64,000 nucleotides of DNA from Laspinema palackyanum D2a (GTDB lineage Bacteria > Cyanobacteriota > Cyanobacteriia > Cyanobacteriales > Laspinemataceae), in the NCBI GenBank assembly GCA_025370845.1, contig JAMXFF010000015.1, positions 1-64,000 on the forward strand. The letters are read 5' to 3'. The position numbers were made by a program, and so were the translations under genes. The notes beneath the pieces were generated by a model. It was not told where the DNA came from. It did not search any database and worked only from the letters and a program-made list of their open reading frames with translations. Every line of letters starts with the position of its first letter. Within the stretch, counting starts at the first letter, position 1. Below are positions 52,576 through 63,656 of the stretch, piece after piece.

Positions 52576-55500
52576 ATGATAGAAAGCCAAATACCGACCC
52601 AAGCCCTCAACGGTTTTAGAATCATTGACCAACTGAGCGAAAACGCTCGGTCCATCGTCTATCGCACCATCCGCTCGCGGGATAACCTACCGGCGATCGT
52701 CAAAATATTGCAGTCCGAGGGCGCCAGTGCAGGAGATTTCAGCCGATACAAGCAAGAGTATGAAATTTATCGGCTCAATTTAGAGGGCGTGGTCCAGACT
52801 TATGGCTTGCAAAAGTATAACCAAGCGATCGCCTTAATCTTAGAAGACTTTGGGGGACAATCCTTAAAACAATTCACCAAAAATCGCCCCTTGACTCAGG
52901 CGGAATTTTTAACCCTCGCCATTCAAATTGCCGAAGCCCTCGGTTCCATACATAGTGCCAACATCATCCACAAAGATATCAACCCCGAGCATATCCTCTT
53001 CAACCCCGAAACCGAGGAAGTCAAACTGATTGGATTTAGCATTGCCACCATTGTTTCCCAAGAAAATCCCCCCTTAAAAAATCCCAACCTCTTAGAAGGG
53101 ACTCTCGCCTATATGTCCCCGGAACAAACCGGCAGGATGAACCGCACCCTGGATTATCGGACCGACTTTTATTCCCTCGGGGTCACCCTCTACGAACTCC
53201 TGCTCAACCAACTCCCCTTTACCAGTCCCGACCCGATGGAACTGGTCCATTCCCATCTAGCAAAACAGCCGCTTCCCCCCCATCAAATCGACCCCTCCAT
53301 TCCCCAAGTCATTTCCGATCTCGTGATGAAATTGCTCTCCAAAACAGCAGAAGACCGCTATCAAAGTGCCTGGGGACTACAAGCAGATTTAGTCATCTGC
53401 TTGATGCAATTAGACGCAACTGGAGAAATCGAAGATTTTATCTTAGGGGAAAATGATATTTGCCGAAAACTTAATATTTCTTCTAAATTTTATGGACGTC
53501 AAGCCCAAATTAAAACCTTATGGTCTGCCTTTGAACGCACCCTGAATTTCCAACGAGAAGTGATGCTAGTCATGGGGGAAAGCGGCATCGGGAAAACCGC
53601 ACTGGTGCAGCAACTCGAATCCCCCATTGCCAAAAGAAATGGCTACTTTATTTCGGGAAAATTTGACAAAAATCAGCAGGATATTCCCTATTTGGGATGG
53701 ATTAAAGCCTTTGAGGAATTAGTGGCTCACCTGCTCATGGAACCGGACGATCGCCTCGATCACTGGCAAGAGCAACTGAGGATAGCCCTCGGAAACAATG
53801 GACAGGTCATTGTTGATGTGATTCCCGAAATGGAACTCATTTTGGGCAAGCAACCGCCCATCAACAGTTTACCCCCAGCAGAAGCCGAAAATCGCTTTCA
53901 TCTGACCTTTCAAAATTTCATCAAAGTTTTTGCCCATCCGAACCATCCCCTGACCCTATTTTTAGATGATATTCAGTGGGCGGATGCCGGGTCTTTGCGG
54001 CTGATTGAACGCCTGATGACTGTGCCCGATCCCGGAGTCTTTTTCATTTTATCCTATCGCGAGATAGAATCTCCAGTTCCCTCCAGAGATGCCGCTTCCT
54101 CGGTCCTAGAACTGCTGGCCCCAATCGAAAAAACCGGGGGAATTGTCAACCGCATTGAATTAGAGCCGTTAAAATTAGCCAGTATCAATCAGCTCTTGGC
54201 CGATAGCTTTCAATGTTCCTTACGACAAGCCGGACCTTTGGCGGGCTTAGTAGTCGATAAAACTGGAGGAAATCCCTTTTTTATTCAAGAGTTTTTGACC
54301 GGGCTTTATGATGATGGATTAATTGAATTTGACAGCAAAAGTTGGGCATGGCACTGGTCAATTGAGAAAATTAAACGCCGCGCCATTACGGATAATGTCG
54401 TGCAACTGCTGGGGGGGAAAATTCGGAAACTGGGGGAACGAGAGCAATCCGTACTCAAACTAGCCGCTTGTATTGGGAAACGCTTCGATCTGCAAACTTT
54501 GGCGGCTATTTCCCAGCAGTCCGTGAAAGAAACGGCAGCGAATCTGCGAGCAGGGGTCACCCAAGGGTTTGTGTTACCGGCAACGGAGAGTGCGGATTGG
54601 TCCGTGGCGATCGCCGAATGGAAAGCAGGCAGTCCTGAAGACGCCAATCTCGATTGCCTGATCGCGCACTATAAATTTGTCCACGATCGCATTCATGCCG
54701 CTGCCTACTCATTGATTTCGGATTCTGCCAAGTCGGCGGTGCATTTGAGCATCGGACAATACTGGCTAAACCAAACTAAGAGCGATCGCCGGGATGAGCT
54801 CCTCTTTGATATCGTCAATCAACTCAATAAAGGCATCTCATCAAGTGATTGTCCCGCAGAGCGAGAAAAAATAGCTCAATTAAACCTCAATGCCGGACAA
54901 AAAGCCAAGCGATCGACCGCCTACGAAATCGCCTTAAACTATCTGAATCAAGGCATTCAAATCTTAGGAAATGAGCGATGGCAAACGCACTACAACTTAA
55001 CCTTAGACCTTTATCAAGAAGCCACGGAAGCCGCTTATTTATGTGGAGATTTCCAGCAAATGACCGACTTAGCTAATCCGGTCATTGAATCCAGTAAAAC
55101 CCTAGTTGATATCGTCAAAATTTATGAATTCAAAATTCAAGCTTGTATGGCCCAAGCCCAACAACTTGAAGCCGTACAAATTGGCGTCAATATTGCCAAC
55201 CAACTAGGGATTCATTTAAGCAAGCATCCCACCCGGGCCAATATCCAACGAGAACTGGAAAAAACCCAAGCTTTAATGGTGGACAAAGACCCGACAGACT
55301 TAGTAACATGGCCTGTCATGATGGACCCAGAGAAACTCGCGGCCATGAGGATTCTCTCTAGCTTAGTATCCGCAGCCTATCAAGCCGCCCCTTCCTTACT
55401 GCCTCTGATAGTATTTGAGCAGGTGAACTTATCCATTCAATTTGGAAATTCACCGTGGTCGGCCTTTGCTTATGCGAGCTATGGCGTGATTTTATCCGGC

Positions 55501-58164
55501 ATATTTTGGGAAATTGAACTCGGATATAAATTTGGACAATTAGCATTAAATCTGTTATCTCAGTTTGATGCCGGTCAAGCCAATGCCAAAATTTTAACGA
55601 TGGTAGAAGGGCTAATCAACCCTTGGAGCGTACATCTCAAGGAAACCTTGATTCCGTTAGAGGAAGCCGAACAGAGCGGAATTGAAAATGGAGATTTAGA
55701 ATGGGCCTCTTATGCAGCCAAAAACCGCTGTCAAAACTTATACTTTATCGGAACAGAACTCAATGGGCTAGAACGGGAAATGGCCTCCTTGAGCCATTCC
55801 CTCACCCAATGGCAACAGATGAACGTGGTGCAATGGAATGAAATATATCGGCAATCGGTGCTGAATTTGTTGGGACGCAGTGAAAATCCCTGTCAGTTAG
55901 TGGGAGAAGCCTATAATCGGCAGGAAGGTCTGGCTGTGATGATCACAGCCAATGACCGCAACGGGCTACACGATTACTTTGTGAATCAATTAATGCTGTG
56001 TTATTGGTTTGAAAATTACAGTGAAGCCCGGGTTAATGCTGAAGAAGCTCAGAAGTATTTAGATGGAGCGATCGCCTTGCCGGTGGTGGCGCTGTTTTAT
56101 TGGTATGATTCCCTCACACACCTGGCCCTGTGCGATCGCACCGACGAGCAAGAGCGCAAAATTCTCCTCAAAAAAGTCGCGAAGAATCAAAAGATCCTGA
56201 AAAAATGGGCCGCTCATGCCCCGATGAATTATTCCCATAAATTTTATCTAGTTCAGGCTGAGAGGGACCGGGTTCTGGGACATAAATTTCAGGCGATGGA
56301 GGGGTACGATCGCGCGATCCAACTCGCCACAGAACAGGAGTATGTGCAAGAAGCGGCCCTCGCCAACGAACTGGCTGCTAAATTTTATTTAGGACTAGGA
56401 AAACTCACCCAAGCTAAAGCCTATATGCAGGAAGCACGGGAGGGGTATAAAAAATGGGGGGCAACCGCAAAAGTGCAGCAGTTGGAGTCTGCCTATTCTT
56501 ACTTGTTGCCCATCGCCCCGGCGCCATTTCATCCCACCAACGGACATAAACCAACCTCGGGGCGAGTTGCAGTCTCTCGGGAGAGTAGCGAACACCTCGA
56601 TTTGACCACCGTCCTGAAAGCCTCACAAGCGATCGCCAGTGAAATCGTCCTGGATAAATTGCTGGCGATCCTGATGAAAACGGCGATCGAAAATGCCGGA
56701 GCCGAAAAAGCCTTTTTAATTTTAAAAGTTGAAGGCAAACTCTTGATATCCGCCTCCGCTTCTACCGCTGCGGATGCAGTCACCGTCGAGCAATCCATTG
56801 ATATCGAAACTTGCTCCGATTTACCCGTGGCGATCGTCAAATATGTCGATCGCACTGCCTCTAATTTAGTCTTAAGTGATGCCGCTTGTGAAGGGGCATT
56901 TACCAAAGATCCTTATGTGGTGGCTCATCAGTTAAAGTCCTTGTTATGTACCCCGATTGTGAATGGGGGAAAAACATTAGGTATCCTGTATTTAGAAAAT
57001 AACTTAACCCGAGGAGCATTTACCCGGGACCGCCTGGAGATTTTGAAAATTCTCTCTTCCCAAGCGGCGATCGCCTTAGAAAATGCCCTGCTTTATGCCA
57101 ACCTGGAAGCCAAAGTCCAAGAGCGCACTCAGGCTTTAAATCAGGCCAATGATGCCTTAAATGAAAAAAATCTCCGCTTATCCCAAACCCTAGAAACCCT
57201 CAAACAGACCCAAGCCCAATTGATTCAAACTGAAAAAATGTCCAGTCTGGGCCAAATGGTGGCGGGAATTGCTCATGAAATTAATAACCCCGTGAGTTTT
57301 ATCTATGGCAATCTCAATCATGCCGAAGAGTATCTGGATGATTTGTTTAACTTAGTCTCTCTTTATCAGCAGCATTATCCCGATTCAAAACCAGAAATTC
57401 AAACCGCCATCAAGGACATGGATCTGGAGTTTTTACTGGAAGATTTACCGAGATTGCTCTCTTCCCTGAAAACCGGGGCCGATCGCATTCGCCAGATCGT
57501 TCTAGGATTGCGAAATTTCTCTCGTCTGGATGAATCAGCGATGAAAGAGGTGGATCTTCATGAGGGGATTGATTCGACGCTGTTAATTTTGCAGTCTCGT
57601 CTTACCAGTAACAAAGGGCATCCGGGAATTGAGGTGATCAAGGAGTATGGCAACCTCCCGAAAATTACCTGTTATGCATCTCAAGTGAATCAGGTGGTGA
57701 TGAATATTTTAAATAATGCGATCGATGCAATGGATGGGTGTGAGGGATTCTCTGAGGAAAGCCCCGAGGAAGGTGAGGTTTATTCTAGCTCCTCGGTAAC
57801 TTCTGCGGATGTCATACCATCGGATTTACACCGGGGGAAAACCCGCTTACCCAGAATTATCCTTCGCACGGAAGTGAGCGATCGCGATTGGGTTCAGGTT
57901 CGGATTGCGGATAATGGTCCGGGGATTAGTGAACAGGTGCGCTTGAAAATTTTCGACCCCTTTTTTACAACGAAACCCGTCGGCAAAGGGACGGGTTTAG
58001 GACTATCAATTGCTTACTCCATTGTGGTGGAAAAACATGGGGGAAAACTGCGCTGTATTTCTACCCCTGGAGAGGGGACAGAGTTTATCATCAGTTTACC
58101 GATCACGCCGCGATCGCCGGGTGAAATCGAGGGCAAAAAACCGGGCGATCGCCTCCGGGAATGA
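52576..58164 (+). CDS. Kinase-like / AAA ATPase / TPR / GAF / histidine kinase fusion
   Basis: An 1862-residue signalling protein. Order: protein-kinase-like domain about 10-275; AAA ATPase about 300-620 (Walker [14 protein letters not shown] near 337, Walker [13 protein letters not shown] near 463); TPR-like helical region about 700-1290; GAF about 1340-1500; coiled coil 1505-1550; histidine kinase 1555-1850 with H1567 in [10 protein letters not shown]-box [10 protein letters not shown]1 [16 protein letters not shown] and G2 GTGLGLS. The kinase domain keeps K43 and the HKD Asp (D134), but the catalytic-loop Asn is His139 and DFG is GFS (G153). It is thus probably a pseudokinase, while the histidine kinase looks intact. 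No response regulator is adjacent. Such fusions are frequent in filamentous cyanobacteria. Confidence 0.93.
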   Translation: MIESQIPTQALNGFRIIDQLSENARSIVYRTIRSRDNLPAIVKILQSEGASAGDFSRYKQEYEIYRLNLEGVVQTYGLQKYNQAIALILEDFGGQSLKQFTKNRPLTQAEFLTLAIQIAEALGSIHSANIIHKDINPEHILFNPETEEVKLIGFSIATIVSQENPPLKNPNLLEGTLAYMSPEQTGRMNRTLDYRTDFYSLGVTLYELLLNQLPFTSPDPMELVHSHLAKQPLPPHQIDPSIPQVISDLVMKLLSKTAEDRYQSAWGLQADLVICLMQLDATGEIEDFILGENDICRKLNISSKFYGRQAQIKTLWSAFERTLNFQREVMLVMGESGIGKTALVQQLESPIAKRNGYFISGKFDKNQQDIPYLGWIKAFEELVAHLLMEPDDRLDHWQEQLRIALGNNGQVIVDVIPEMELILGKQPPINSLPPAEAENRFHLTFQNFIKVFAHPNHPLTLFLDDIQWADAGSLRLIERLMTVPDPGVFFILSYREIESPVPSRDAASSVLELLAPIEKTGGIVNRIELEPLKLASINQLLADSFQCSLRQAGPLAGLVVDKTGGNPFFIQEFLTGLYDDGLIEFDSKSWAWHWSIEKIKRRAITDNVVQLLGGKIRKLGEREQSVLKLAACIGKRFDLQTLAAISQQSVKETAANLRAGVTQGFVLPATESADWSVAIAEWKAGSPEDANLDCLIAHYKFVHDRIHAAAYSLISDSAKSAVHLSIGQYWLNQTKSDRRDELLFDIVNQLNKGISSSDCPAEREKIAQLNLNAGQKAKRSTAYEIALNYLNQGIQILGNERWQTHYNLTLDLYQEATEAAYLCGDFQQMTDLANPVIESSKTLVDIVKIYEFKIQACMAQAQQLEAVQIGVNIANQLGIHLSKHPTRANIQRELEKTQALMVDKDPTDLVTWPVMMDPEKLAAMRILSSLVSAAYQAAPSLLPLIVFEQVNLSIQFGNSPWSAFAYASYGVILSGIFWEIELGYKFGQLALNLLSQFDAGQANAKILTMVEGLINPWSVHLKETLIPLEEAEQSGIENGDLEWASYAAKNRCQNLYFIGTELNGLEREMASLSHSLTQWQQMNVVQWNEIYRQSVLNLLGRSENPCQLVGEAYNRQEGLAVMITANDRNGLHDYFVNQLMLCYWFENYSEARVNAEEAQKYLDGAIALPVVALFYWYDSLTHLALCDRTDEQERKILLKKVAKNQKILKKWAAHAPMNYSHKFYLVQAERDRVLGHKFQAMEGYDRAIQLATEQEYVQEAALANELAAKFYLGLGKLTQAKAYMQEAREGYKKWGATAKVQQLESAYSYLLPIAPAPFHPTNGHKPTSGRVAVSRESSEHLDLTTVLKASQAIASEIVLDKLLAILMKTAIENAGAEKAFLILKVEGKLLISASASTAADAVTVEQSIDIETCSDLPVAIVKYVDRTASNLVLSDAACEGAFTKDPYVVAHQLKSLLCTPIVNGGKTLGILYLENNLTRGAFTRDRLEILKILSSQAAIALENALLYANLEAKVQERTQALNQANDALNEKNLRLSQTLETLKQTQAQLIQTEKMSSLGQMVAGIAHEINNPVSFIYGNLNHAEEYLDDLFNLVSLYQQHYPDSKPEIQTAIKDMDLEFLLEDLPRLLSSLKTGADRIRQIVLGLRNFSRLDESAMKEVDLHEGIDSTLLILQSRLTSNKGHPGIEVIKEYGNLPKITCYASQVNQVVMNILNNAIDAMDGCEGFSEESPEEGEVYSSSSVTSADVIPSDLHRGKTRLPRIILRTEVSDRDWVQVRIADNGPGISEQVRLKIFDPFFTTKPVGKGTGLGLSIAYSIVVEKHGGKLRCISTPGEGTEFIISLPITPRSPGEIEGKKPGDRLRE

Positions 58165-58167
58165 GCA

Positions 58168-58569
58168 ACAACCGGCCGCCAATCGATTAATCCCCCGCCT
58201 AACAGCTAAAGTCGTCTAAAGACGACTGCAAGTCTTATGTTGTGGTGTTTTCAGCCGGTTTCACCCGACATCTTGCACCATTCTCAACAACCGGCGGGGG
58301 TTTAAACGATTGGCGGCCTCATAGAATCAAGTCGTCTAAAGACGACTGCAAGTCTTATGCTGTGGTGTTTTCAGTCGGTTTCAACCGACTTGAGCTGTTA
58401 GGCCGCCAATCGTTTGAACCCCCGCCGGTTGTTGCCACCCGCCGGGTGTTGCCACTGGTGTAAGATGTCAGTTAAAAACCGACTGCAAGTCTTATGCTGT
58501 GGTATTTTCAGTCGGTTTCAACCGACTTGAGCTGTTAGGCGGGGGATTAATCGATTGGCGGCCGGTTGT
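58168..58569. mobile_element. 402-bp element with perfect 40-bp inverted ends
   Basis: 58168-58207 (ACAACCGGCCGCCAATCGAT onward) is the exact reverse complement of 58530-58569. Inside, three copies of CGACTGCAAGTCTTATGCTG with TTTTCAGTCGGTTTCAACCG, and a second, shorter inverted pair (CCGGCGGGGGTTTAAACGAT / ATCGTTTGAACCCCCGCCGG). It begins 3 bp after the kinase-fusion stop and ends 5 bp before the stop of the convergent small gene. No coding capacity. Confidence 0.8.
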
Positions 58570-58574
58570 CTGCT

Positions 58575-58811
58575 TTATCCGGCTGACGATGACACGGGTG
58601 GTGCAGAAGCTCGATAGTTCGGATCGAGCCAGCAGGTGGGTAGAGTTTCCCCGGAGGGGAATTTCAAATCTTCTTTCGCAAAAGCCTCTACCTCTTGCAT
58701 TTCTTCTCCCGCATGAGAGCGTCCCTCTACTTCACTGCAACTAGGGTCAGACAAATCCTCTGTTTTGACAATTTCAATCAAATTGCCCGTGGATTTTTGT
58801 TCTAAAAACAT
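58575..58811 (-). CDS. Conserved-type small cyanobacterial protein
   Basis: A 78-residue protein MFLEQKSTGNLIEIVKTEDL, with a short acidic middle (GRSHAGEEMQEVEAFAKEDL) and FPSGETLPTCWLDPNYRAS. I recognise the overall pattern as a small protein widespread in cyanobacteria, of unknown function. Its last residues (APPVSSSAG) reach the edge of the inverted-repeat element, so the C-terminus may have been altered by the insertion. Upstream 58812-59244 shows no supported gene. Confidence 0.7.
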   Translation of the reverse strand: MFLEQKSTGNLIEIVKTEDLSDPSCSEVEGRSHAGEEMQEVEAFAKEDLKFPSGETLPTCWLDPNYRASAPPVSSSAG

Positions 58812-59244
58812 ATCAATTTCTCCGGTTTAGGTCTGGCGAATTCTGATTTTTTATGCTTGGATGTCGATTGTTTGTGCAAGGCGTTGGAATTGGGCCGCTG
58901 TGTTTGTGGCTGCCGATTGGATGTTATAGATTGAGAACTAAAAAAAATTGACAAGTTTTCTTTTTTAAATTATATCGAATTTTAGGGGGGTTAAACAGGT
59001 TCGGGAAAATCCAGAAACAGGGGTAATTTAGAAAAAGCCACACCGGGTTCGGGTTGGAAGTGCACTGGAGCAAGCCCACCTGAGAGGGGTTAACCTGAAA
59101 AGAGGGGGTTCGGAACTGGGGGGAGCAGAGGCGATCGCCCAGGGGAGTCTCAGGAGAGTCAAAGCGGAAGGAATCTGGAGGAGTCTCGGCATCCAGAGGC
59201 GGTGTAAGGTAACGTAAAAAGGTAAAGAACATCACAGAGGAATC

Positions 59245-59637
59245 ATGGAACCAGATTCTTTACCCACCGAGGTGATCTTAACCAAACCCTCGCAGTCCTT
59301 GGGGAAAGTGCATTTAGATTGGAATCCGCAACCAGGTCACTATCTGGATCTCGAAGGAAAAACTTACGCCGTTCTGGAACGCCGCCATCGGTATCAACTG
59401 AAATCCGGTCGTTATCGCTTGCAAAATATTGCCCTGTACGTTCAGTCAGCGCAGCGACCGATTGAAAAAAGTCTTGTAGAGGGGCGCTGGGTGATTGGAG
59501 AGGCCAGTTGCCGCTTCAACGCTAAATCCGAACTGATTCGCTGTGCCGTCAATCCAGAAGGACCCTGTGCAGGATGTCGCTTTTTTGAACCCCTATCGGA
59601 ATCCGAATCTCCCGAGACGCGATCGCTGCCAACCTAG
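59245..59637 (+). CDS. DUF6464-like protein
   Basis: A 130-residue protein, beta-rich: GHYLDLEGKTYAVLERRHRY, LKSGRYRLQNIALYVQSAQR and RWVIGEASCRFNAKSELIRC, ending with a Cys pair in GPCAGCRFFEP. The cysteines (SCRF, IRCAVN, PCAGC) could bind metal or a cluster. Fits DUF6464 of cyanobacteria by memory. It is convergent with fmt, 25 bp apart. Confidence 0.7.
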   Translation: MEPDSLPTEVILTKPSQSLGKVHLDWNPQPGHYLDLEGKTYAVLERRHRYQLKSGRYRLQNIALYVQSAQRPIEKSLVEGRWVIGEASCRFNAKSELIRCAVNPEGPCAGCRFFEPLSESESPETRSLPT

Positions 59638-59662
59638 GTCGCGATCGCGTTTCTATCGGCAC

Positions 59663-60670
59663 TTAAACATTCCCATTGCCCAACATTTCGCCCTTGAGTA
59701 GATGCATCCCATTTGCAAAATCCCAACCGGATTGAGCGCGTTTACCGGAAACCTGGACTTGTTGTAAGAGTAAAAAACCGTCGCCGGTTTGAACAATCGG
59801 CCCGATATGTTTGGCAATACTGACAATTTCACCGGGTTTGCCCTCTCCAGGAATTAGGGCGGGCCAATTATGTTCGAGAACGGTAAACGATGGGGGAAGA
59901 TGTTCCCAGTAGCGATCGCCCACCGGTGCAGTGGCGATAATTTTGAGGTCTTGGCCGCGAAACTGAGCCATGCAGTTCGGAAAAAAGCCGCGAATTTGGT
60001 TATGGAGGGCGATCGCACTGCGGGACCAATCCAGCACATAATCCTCTTTCTGAATTAACGGCGCATAAGTCGAGTCCGCATCATTTTGAGGGACAGGTTG
60101 AATTTGCTGACGACCTAACTTCACCACCGTTTTCAGCAACAACTCAGCCCCTACCGTAGAAAGGGTATGAGCCAAGTGTTCGGCATTGTCTAACAGTTCA
60201 ATCGGCACAGAAGCCTTAAGCAACATCGGTCCGGTGTCCAAACCCGCCTCCATTTGCATGGTCGTGACTCCAGTTTCCGCGTCCCCATTGTACAGAGACC
60301 ATTGAATGGGAGCCGCCCCTCGGTATTGAGGTAAGAGAGAGGCATGGACATTCACACAGCCCAGGGTGGGCATATCCAGAATTTCCTGAGATAAAATCTG
60401 TCCATAAGCCACCACAACGAATAAATCCGCCTGAGACTGTCTTAGAAACGCCAGAGTATCAGCGTCTTTTTTGACTCGTTGGGGCTGCCAGACGGGGAGA
60501 TTATGAGCTAAGGCTAAACTTTTGACCGGGGAAGGGTCCAATTGGCTGCCGCGACTGCGACGTCTATCTGGCTGAGTGACCACAGCTAATACGTCAACCT
60601 CGGGAGTGGCTAACAGAATTTGCAATGTGGGAACAGCAAAATGGGGAGTACCGAAGAATACGACTTTCAT
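59663..60670 (-). CDS. fmt: Methionyl-tRNA formyltransferase
   Basis: A 335-residue enzyme that formylates initiator Met-tRNA. N-terminal [19 protein letters not shown], 10-formyl-THF site [17 protein letters not shown], and catalytic block [20 protein letters not shown] (Asn, His) with the later Asp in [12 protein letters not shown]-terminal beta-barrel tRNA-binding domain from about 205. Full length. The 398-bp spacer upstream (60671-61068) holds nothing I can name. Confidence 0.97.
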   Translation of the reverse strand: MKVVFFGTPHFAVPTLQILLATPEVDVLAVVTQPDRRRSRGSQLDPSPVKSLALAHNLPVWQPQRVKKDADTLAFLRQSQADLFVVVAYGQILSQEILDMPTLGCVNVHASLLPQYRGAAPIQWSLYNGDAETGVTTMQMEAGLDTGPMLLKASVPIELLDNAEHLAHTLSTVGAELLLKTVVKLGRQQIQPVPQNDADSTYAPLIQKEDYVLDWSRSAIALHNQIRGFFPNCMAQFRGQDLKIIATAPVGDRYWEHLPPSFTVLEHNWPALIPGEGKPGEIVSIAKHIGPIVQTGDGFLLLQQVQVSGKRAQSGWDFANGMHLLKGEMLGNGNV

Positions 60671-61068
60671 GTTGCGTCAGCGCTCAGTGATAGGTGGTTA
60701 AGGGGGGACTCCTCAGAATTGAAGGCTCCGAAGTTGATAGCAACTGACTATTGCCAGTTAACAGATTACATTTAGCAGCGATCGCCCTCCCTTGGCAATT
60801 GGGAGTTGCCCCTTACCGGAGTCAGGACTGACCCCACTCACCTGCAACCCTGGAGGGTCTCCAAATCCTATCCCTGTCGGCTTCTGGGGGCGATCGGACT
60901 GACTCCGTGGCTGGATTACTCAGGGCAACCTTGGGGTAAATTTCCCGATTCTAGGGAAGGCTCGAACCCGTTCAGGTAAGGGGGTTAGGACCGGACTGAA
61001 GCGCCCTATCAGTGAGCCAGAATCCAGGAAGGGCAAGGCGGTGGGGCGGGAGTTGCCCCGGACCCAGC

Positions 61069-62505
61069 CTAGCGAAAACCCTTCCAGGGGCTAACCTGCA
61101 AAATGCCACCGGAGGTAAAAACCACTCGGAATTCAGCCAAAGAGGAATCGCTGCCGGTGGTGTTGCGGACATAATCGGCTGAGGGCTGATGTAACTCCGT
61201 CAGGGGGGTTTGATTCAGACTGGTCTTTGCCAGGGAATCGCTGGCTTCATAGTCCACGATCGCCCCTTCTGCATTCACCCAAATCCGATAGATCAGGTCC
61301 CGTTCAAAGTCGGGATTTTGGGTCCAGGCTCGGTCGATCGTCTCGTAAACCTGCTGTTGTAAGGATTCCAGAACAAGGGGGTCTTGAATATCCGCCACTG
61401 GAGTGACTTCCGGGACCTCGGAGCGATCGCTTTCCTCTTCCTCAGAGCGATCGCCTTCCCAAGGACTTACCTGAAGCGTGTTTGGGGGTTCAAATACCAC
61501 TTGAAATACAGCCACTTCTTCCGCCGTTGCCGTCCCCCCATCCACGGGAATATAGACCAAATCCAAGAGGGGGGTTTCATCTTGATAATCCTGTGCCGCT
61601 TGGTTTTCCGGTTTATAGCCCAGAATCGCCCCATCCGTCCCAGCGGCGACTTGATAGACTAACGCCTCACTAAACGTTGGAGTGGTTTTCCAGGCCCCCT
61701 CAATCTGGTTATAAACCTCCTGTTCCAGACGCTGCAATTCAGTGACATCAGTAATCTGTTGATTGCTCATCGGGGTGATGCCGAATGAGGAGGGGTCTGG
61801 GGGGGAACCCGCTGGAGAACTACCGGGACCATTACCACTGGCGATCGCCGCCGTTCCCTGGCGCGACTCCTCGGAACTCTCTTCTGGGACGGGTTCGAGG
61901 GGACGTTGATATTCCGGAATCGGCATCCAGAAAAAGGCCAGGGCCGCGATCGCTAAACTCGACAGTCCTACCGTTGCCGGTAACGCTCGTTTGGTGACAG
62001 GTTCATGAACCTTCGCTTCTTGTCTGCTCAGAGAGCGTAAATTGCCGTGGATCTGCGGGAGAGTCTGGCTATCCGCGCAAAATTGGTCCACCGCCTCCAC
62101 CAAGTCAAACAATTGCACCGCGCTCAAATCAATCTCAATTGGAGCACTGTTATAAGACTCCTGGGGTTGGACAATCAAGCGGTGCAAATTGGGGTTAATT
62201 TTTTGCAAATGTACCGGCGTGGACACCCCATCGCGGGGTTCTACCGGGATGGTATAGAAGGAGAACCGTTTGACCCCACTCAAAAATTCTTGGGCATAGT
62301 GACTGACGGTATTCACTAAACTTTGAAAGAACTCCTGCCCCCCAGCAATTGGCTCCTTACGGGGGGGTAAATAGCACTCAGCACTGACCAAAATCGACAT
62401 CAGAGGTCTGGCTCCATCCTGGCGATCGCCCGAGGGATGCTCGTCGGTTAACCCCTCTAACACCAGCTTGCAAGTCGGTAAACTATATTGACGTTGAATA
62501 CTCAT
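61069..62505 (-). CDS. DUF4335 domain protein
   Basis: A 478-residue protein. DUF4335 about 1-200 (YSLPTCKLVLEGL, LMSILVSAECYLP, FFQSLVNTVSHYAQEFLSGV, SRQEAKVHEPVTKRALPATV), one membrane helix about 180-195 (VGLSSLAIAALAFFWMPIP), then a Pro/Ser-rich linker and two repeats of a ~95-residue domain ending LQVSPWEGDR and LQVSPWKGF. Function unknown. Overlaps the DUF3038 gene by four bases (ATGA); the two families are regular neighbours in cyanobacteria. Confidence 0.88.
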   Translation of the reverse strand: MSIQRQYSLPTCKLVLEGLTDEHPSGDRQDGARPLMSILVSAECYLPPRKEPIAGGQEFFQSLVNTVSHYAQEFLSGVKRFSFYTIPVEPRDGVSTPVHLQKINPNLHRLIVQPQESYNSAPIEIDLSAVQLFDLVEAVDQFCADSQTLPQIHGNLRSLSRQEAKVHEPVTKRALPATVGLSSLAIAALAFFWMPIPEYQRPLEPVPEESSEESRQGTAAIASGNGPGSSPAGSPPDPSSFGITPMSNQQITDVTELQRLEQEVYNQIEGAWKTTPTFSEALVYQVAAGTDGAILGYKPENQAAQDYQDETPLLDLVYIPVDGGTATAEEVAVFQVVFEPPNTLQVSPWEGDRSEEEESDRSEVPEVTPVADIQDPLVLESLQQQVYETIDRAWTQNPDFERDLIYRIWVNAEGAIVDYEASDSLAKTSLNQTPLTELHQPSADYVRNTTGSDSSLAEFRVVFTSGGILQVSPWKGFR

Positions 62506-63131
62506 TCAACCTCCCCATCAAACAAACTGAACCACAACCGTTGCATCCCTGCTGTCCCCGTACAAAACAGTAATTCCCCCAGCAGTTCCATTGCCAGGTC
62601 ATTTAACTTGTCATTGGTATTATAAATCGCCACCCCCGCACGGCGCGGATTCATCCGACTCCGGAAATGCGCCCGGAAACGCTCTAGGTAATGAGATAAT
62701 CGCAAATGATGCTCCAGGGGAATTTGTTTCTGTTGCAATTGCTGATAGTCCGTGAGCAACTGCCGAATCGTGATGGTCATCCTGCGAGCTAATTTACAAG
62801 CGATCGCCACCAATGCCTTGGCTTCCTCTAAACTTAGGGGGCGACGTTGACTATAGCGCCGCAAGGGATTGGTGCTGCGTAGCATCCAGAGGAAGACTCG
62901 ATTTTTAATGATATCTTGCAGTTGTTCTTCTTTGGCGACGGCTAAAATCGATTGAGATGCATTCAGATCCAAGGCTTCGATCGCCAACAGCAGCAAGTCA
63001 ATTTGCAACCGCGCACGTCTGGGGCATCCCCGCCCGGAAAACCCCGGTGGTTCGGGCAGATGCTCTAAAATTATCGGAGTGGTCGTTTCGGGTGGATGGG
63101 TTGTTTGCATTACGCTTACCGGAGCATTCAT
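62502..63131 (-). CDS. DUF3038 domain protein
   Basis: A 209-residue helical protein: RARLQIDLLLLAIEALDLNA, LQDIIKNRVFLWMLRSTNPL, RRPLSLEEAKALVAIACKLA, LAMELLGELLFCTGTAGMQR. Matches DUF3038, a cyanobacterial family of unknown role, coupled to DUF4335 through the ATGA overlap. Start at ATG 63131 within a sensible spacer. No signal peptide. Confidence 0.88.
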   Translation of the reverse strand: MNAPVSVMQTTHPPETTTPIILEHLPEPPGFSGRGCPRRARLQIDLLLLAIEALDLNASQSILAVAKEEQLQDIIKNRVFLWMLRSTNPLRRYSQRRPLSLEEAKALVAIACKLARRMTITIRQLLTDYQQLQQKQIPLEHHLRLSHYLERFRAHFRSRMNPRRAGVAIYNTNDKLNDLAMELLGELLFCTGTAGMQRLWFSLFDGEVE

Positions 63132-63503
63132 TGTAATTCGCCTTGATCGATGACTGACTTGAGTGCAATTGACCGCAAGGTTTCTTTCTCTAACTTTGAT
63201 TTTAGTATTGACCTAAAGAGTTGAGCTTTGAAAGAGCGATCCAAACGATCCTGTTGCCTCACCTTTCTAGGAGGAGCAACCGCCACCAGGGAACGCCCAA
63301 ATGTTTTATTCTACCAATCCCGTGCCTTACCCCAAAAAAGATCCCCAGTTTTACCGGATTTAGGGAGAGATGTCGCTTGAATAGGGCGACGCCGATGAGG
63401 AACCCCTGGGCTGAGTCCCCCTTGGCAATGGTAGGATTTAAAGCGCGATCGCACCCTTGCCGGTTTTATTCAGCGCGATCGCCCACAGAGGCGATCGGTA
63501 CAG

Positions 63504-63603
63504 TCTATAAAAACCCGCACCCTCAAGGGTGGGGAAAAAGCGGACGAAGCCCGAGAAGCGCGGGCTGATTAGAGAAAACCGACTTTTTGCAACCGGATTT
63601 GGT
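63504..63603 (-). repeat. Dispersed intergenic repeat (CTTCGTCCG family)
   Basis: Reverse complement shares, in order, AAATCCGGT, AAAGTCGGTTTTC, GCGCGGGC..., CTTCGTCCG and GTGCGGGTTTTTAT with 10446-10541. It lies in the 63132-63656 spacer, which holds no other supported feature. Confidence 0.6.
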
Positions 63604-63656
63604 ATGAGTTAAGACTGAACCCACCTCCTAGGCACTCTTTCATCTTCTAAATTTAT

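Noticed and set aside
58924..59235. 103-codon minus-strand ORF before the DUF6464 gene
   Set aside because: Low-complexity Pro/Phe-rich reading with no family features; it overlaps the region expected to hold the promoter of the plus-strand gene.
63221..63568. Plus-strand ORF upstream of apt
   Set aside because: Non-ATG start, runs through a dispersed repeat, no family features.
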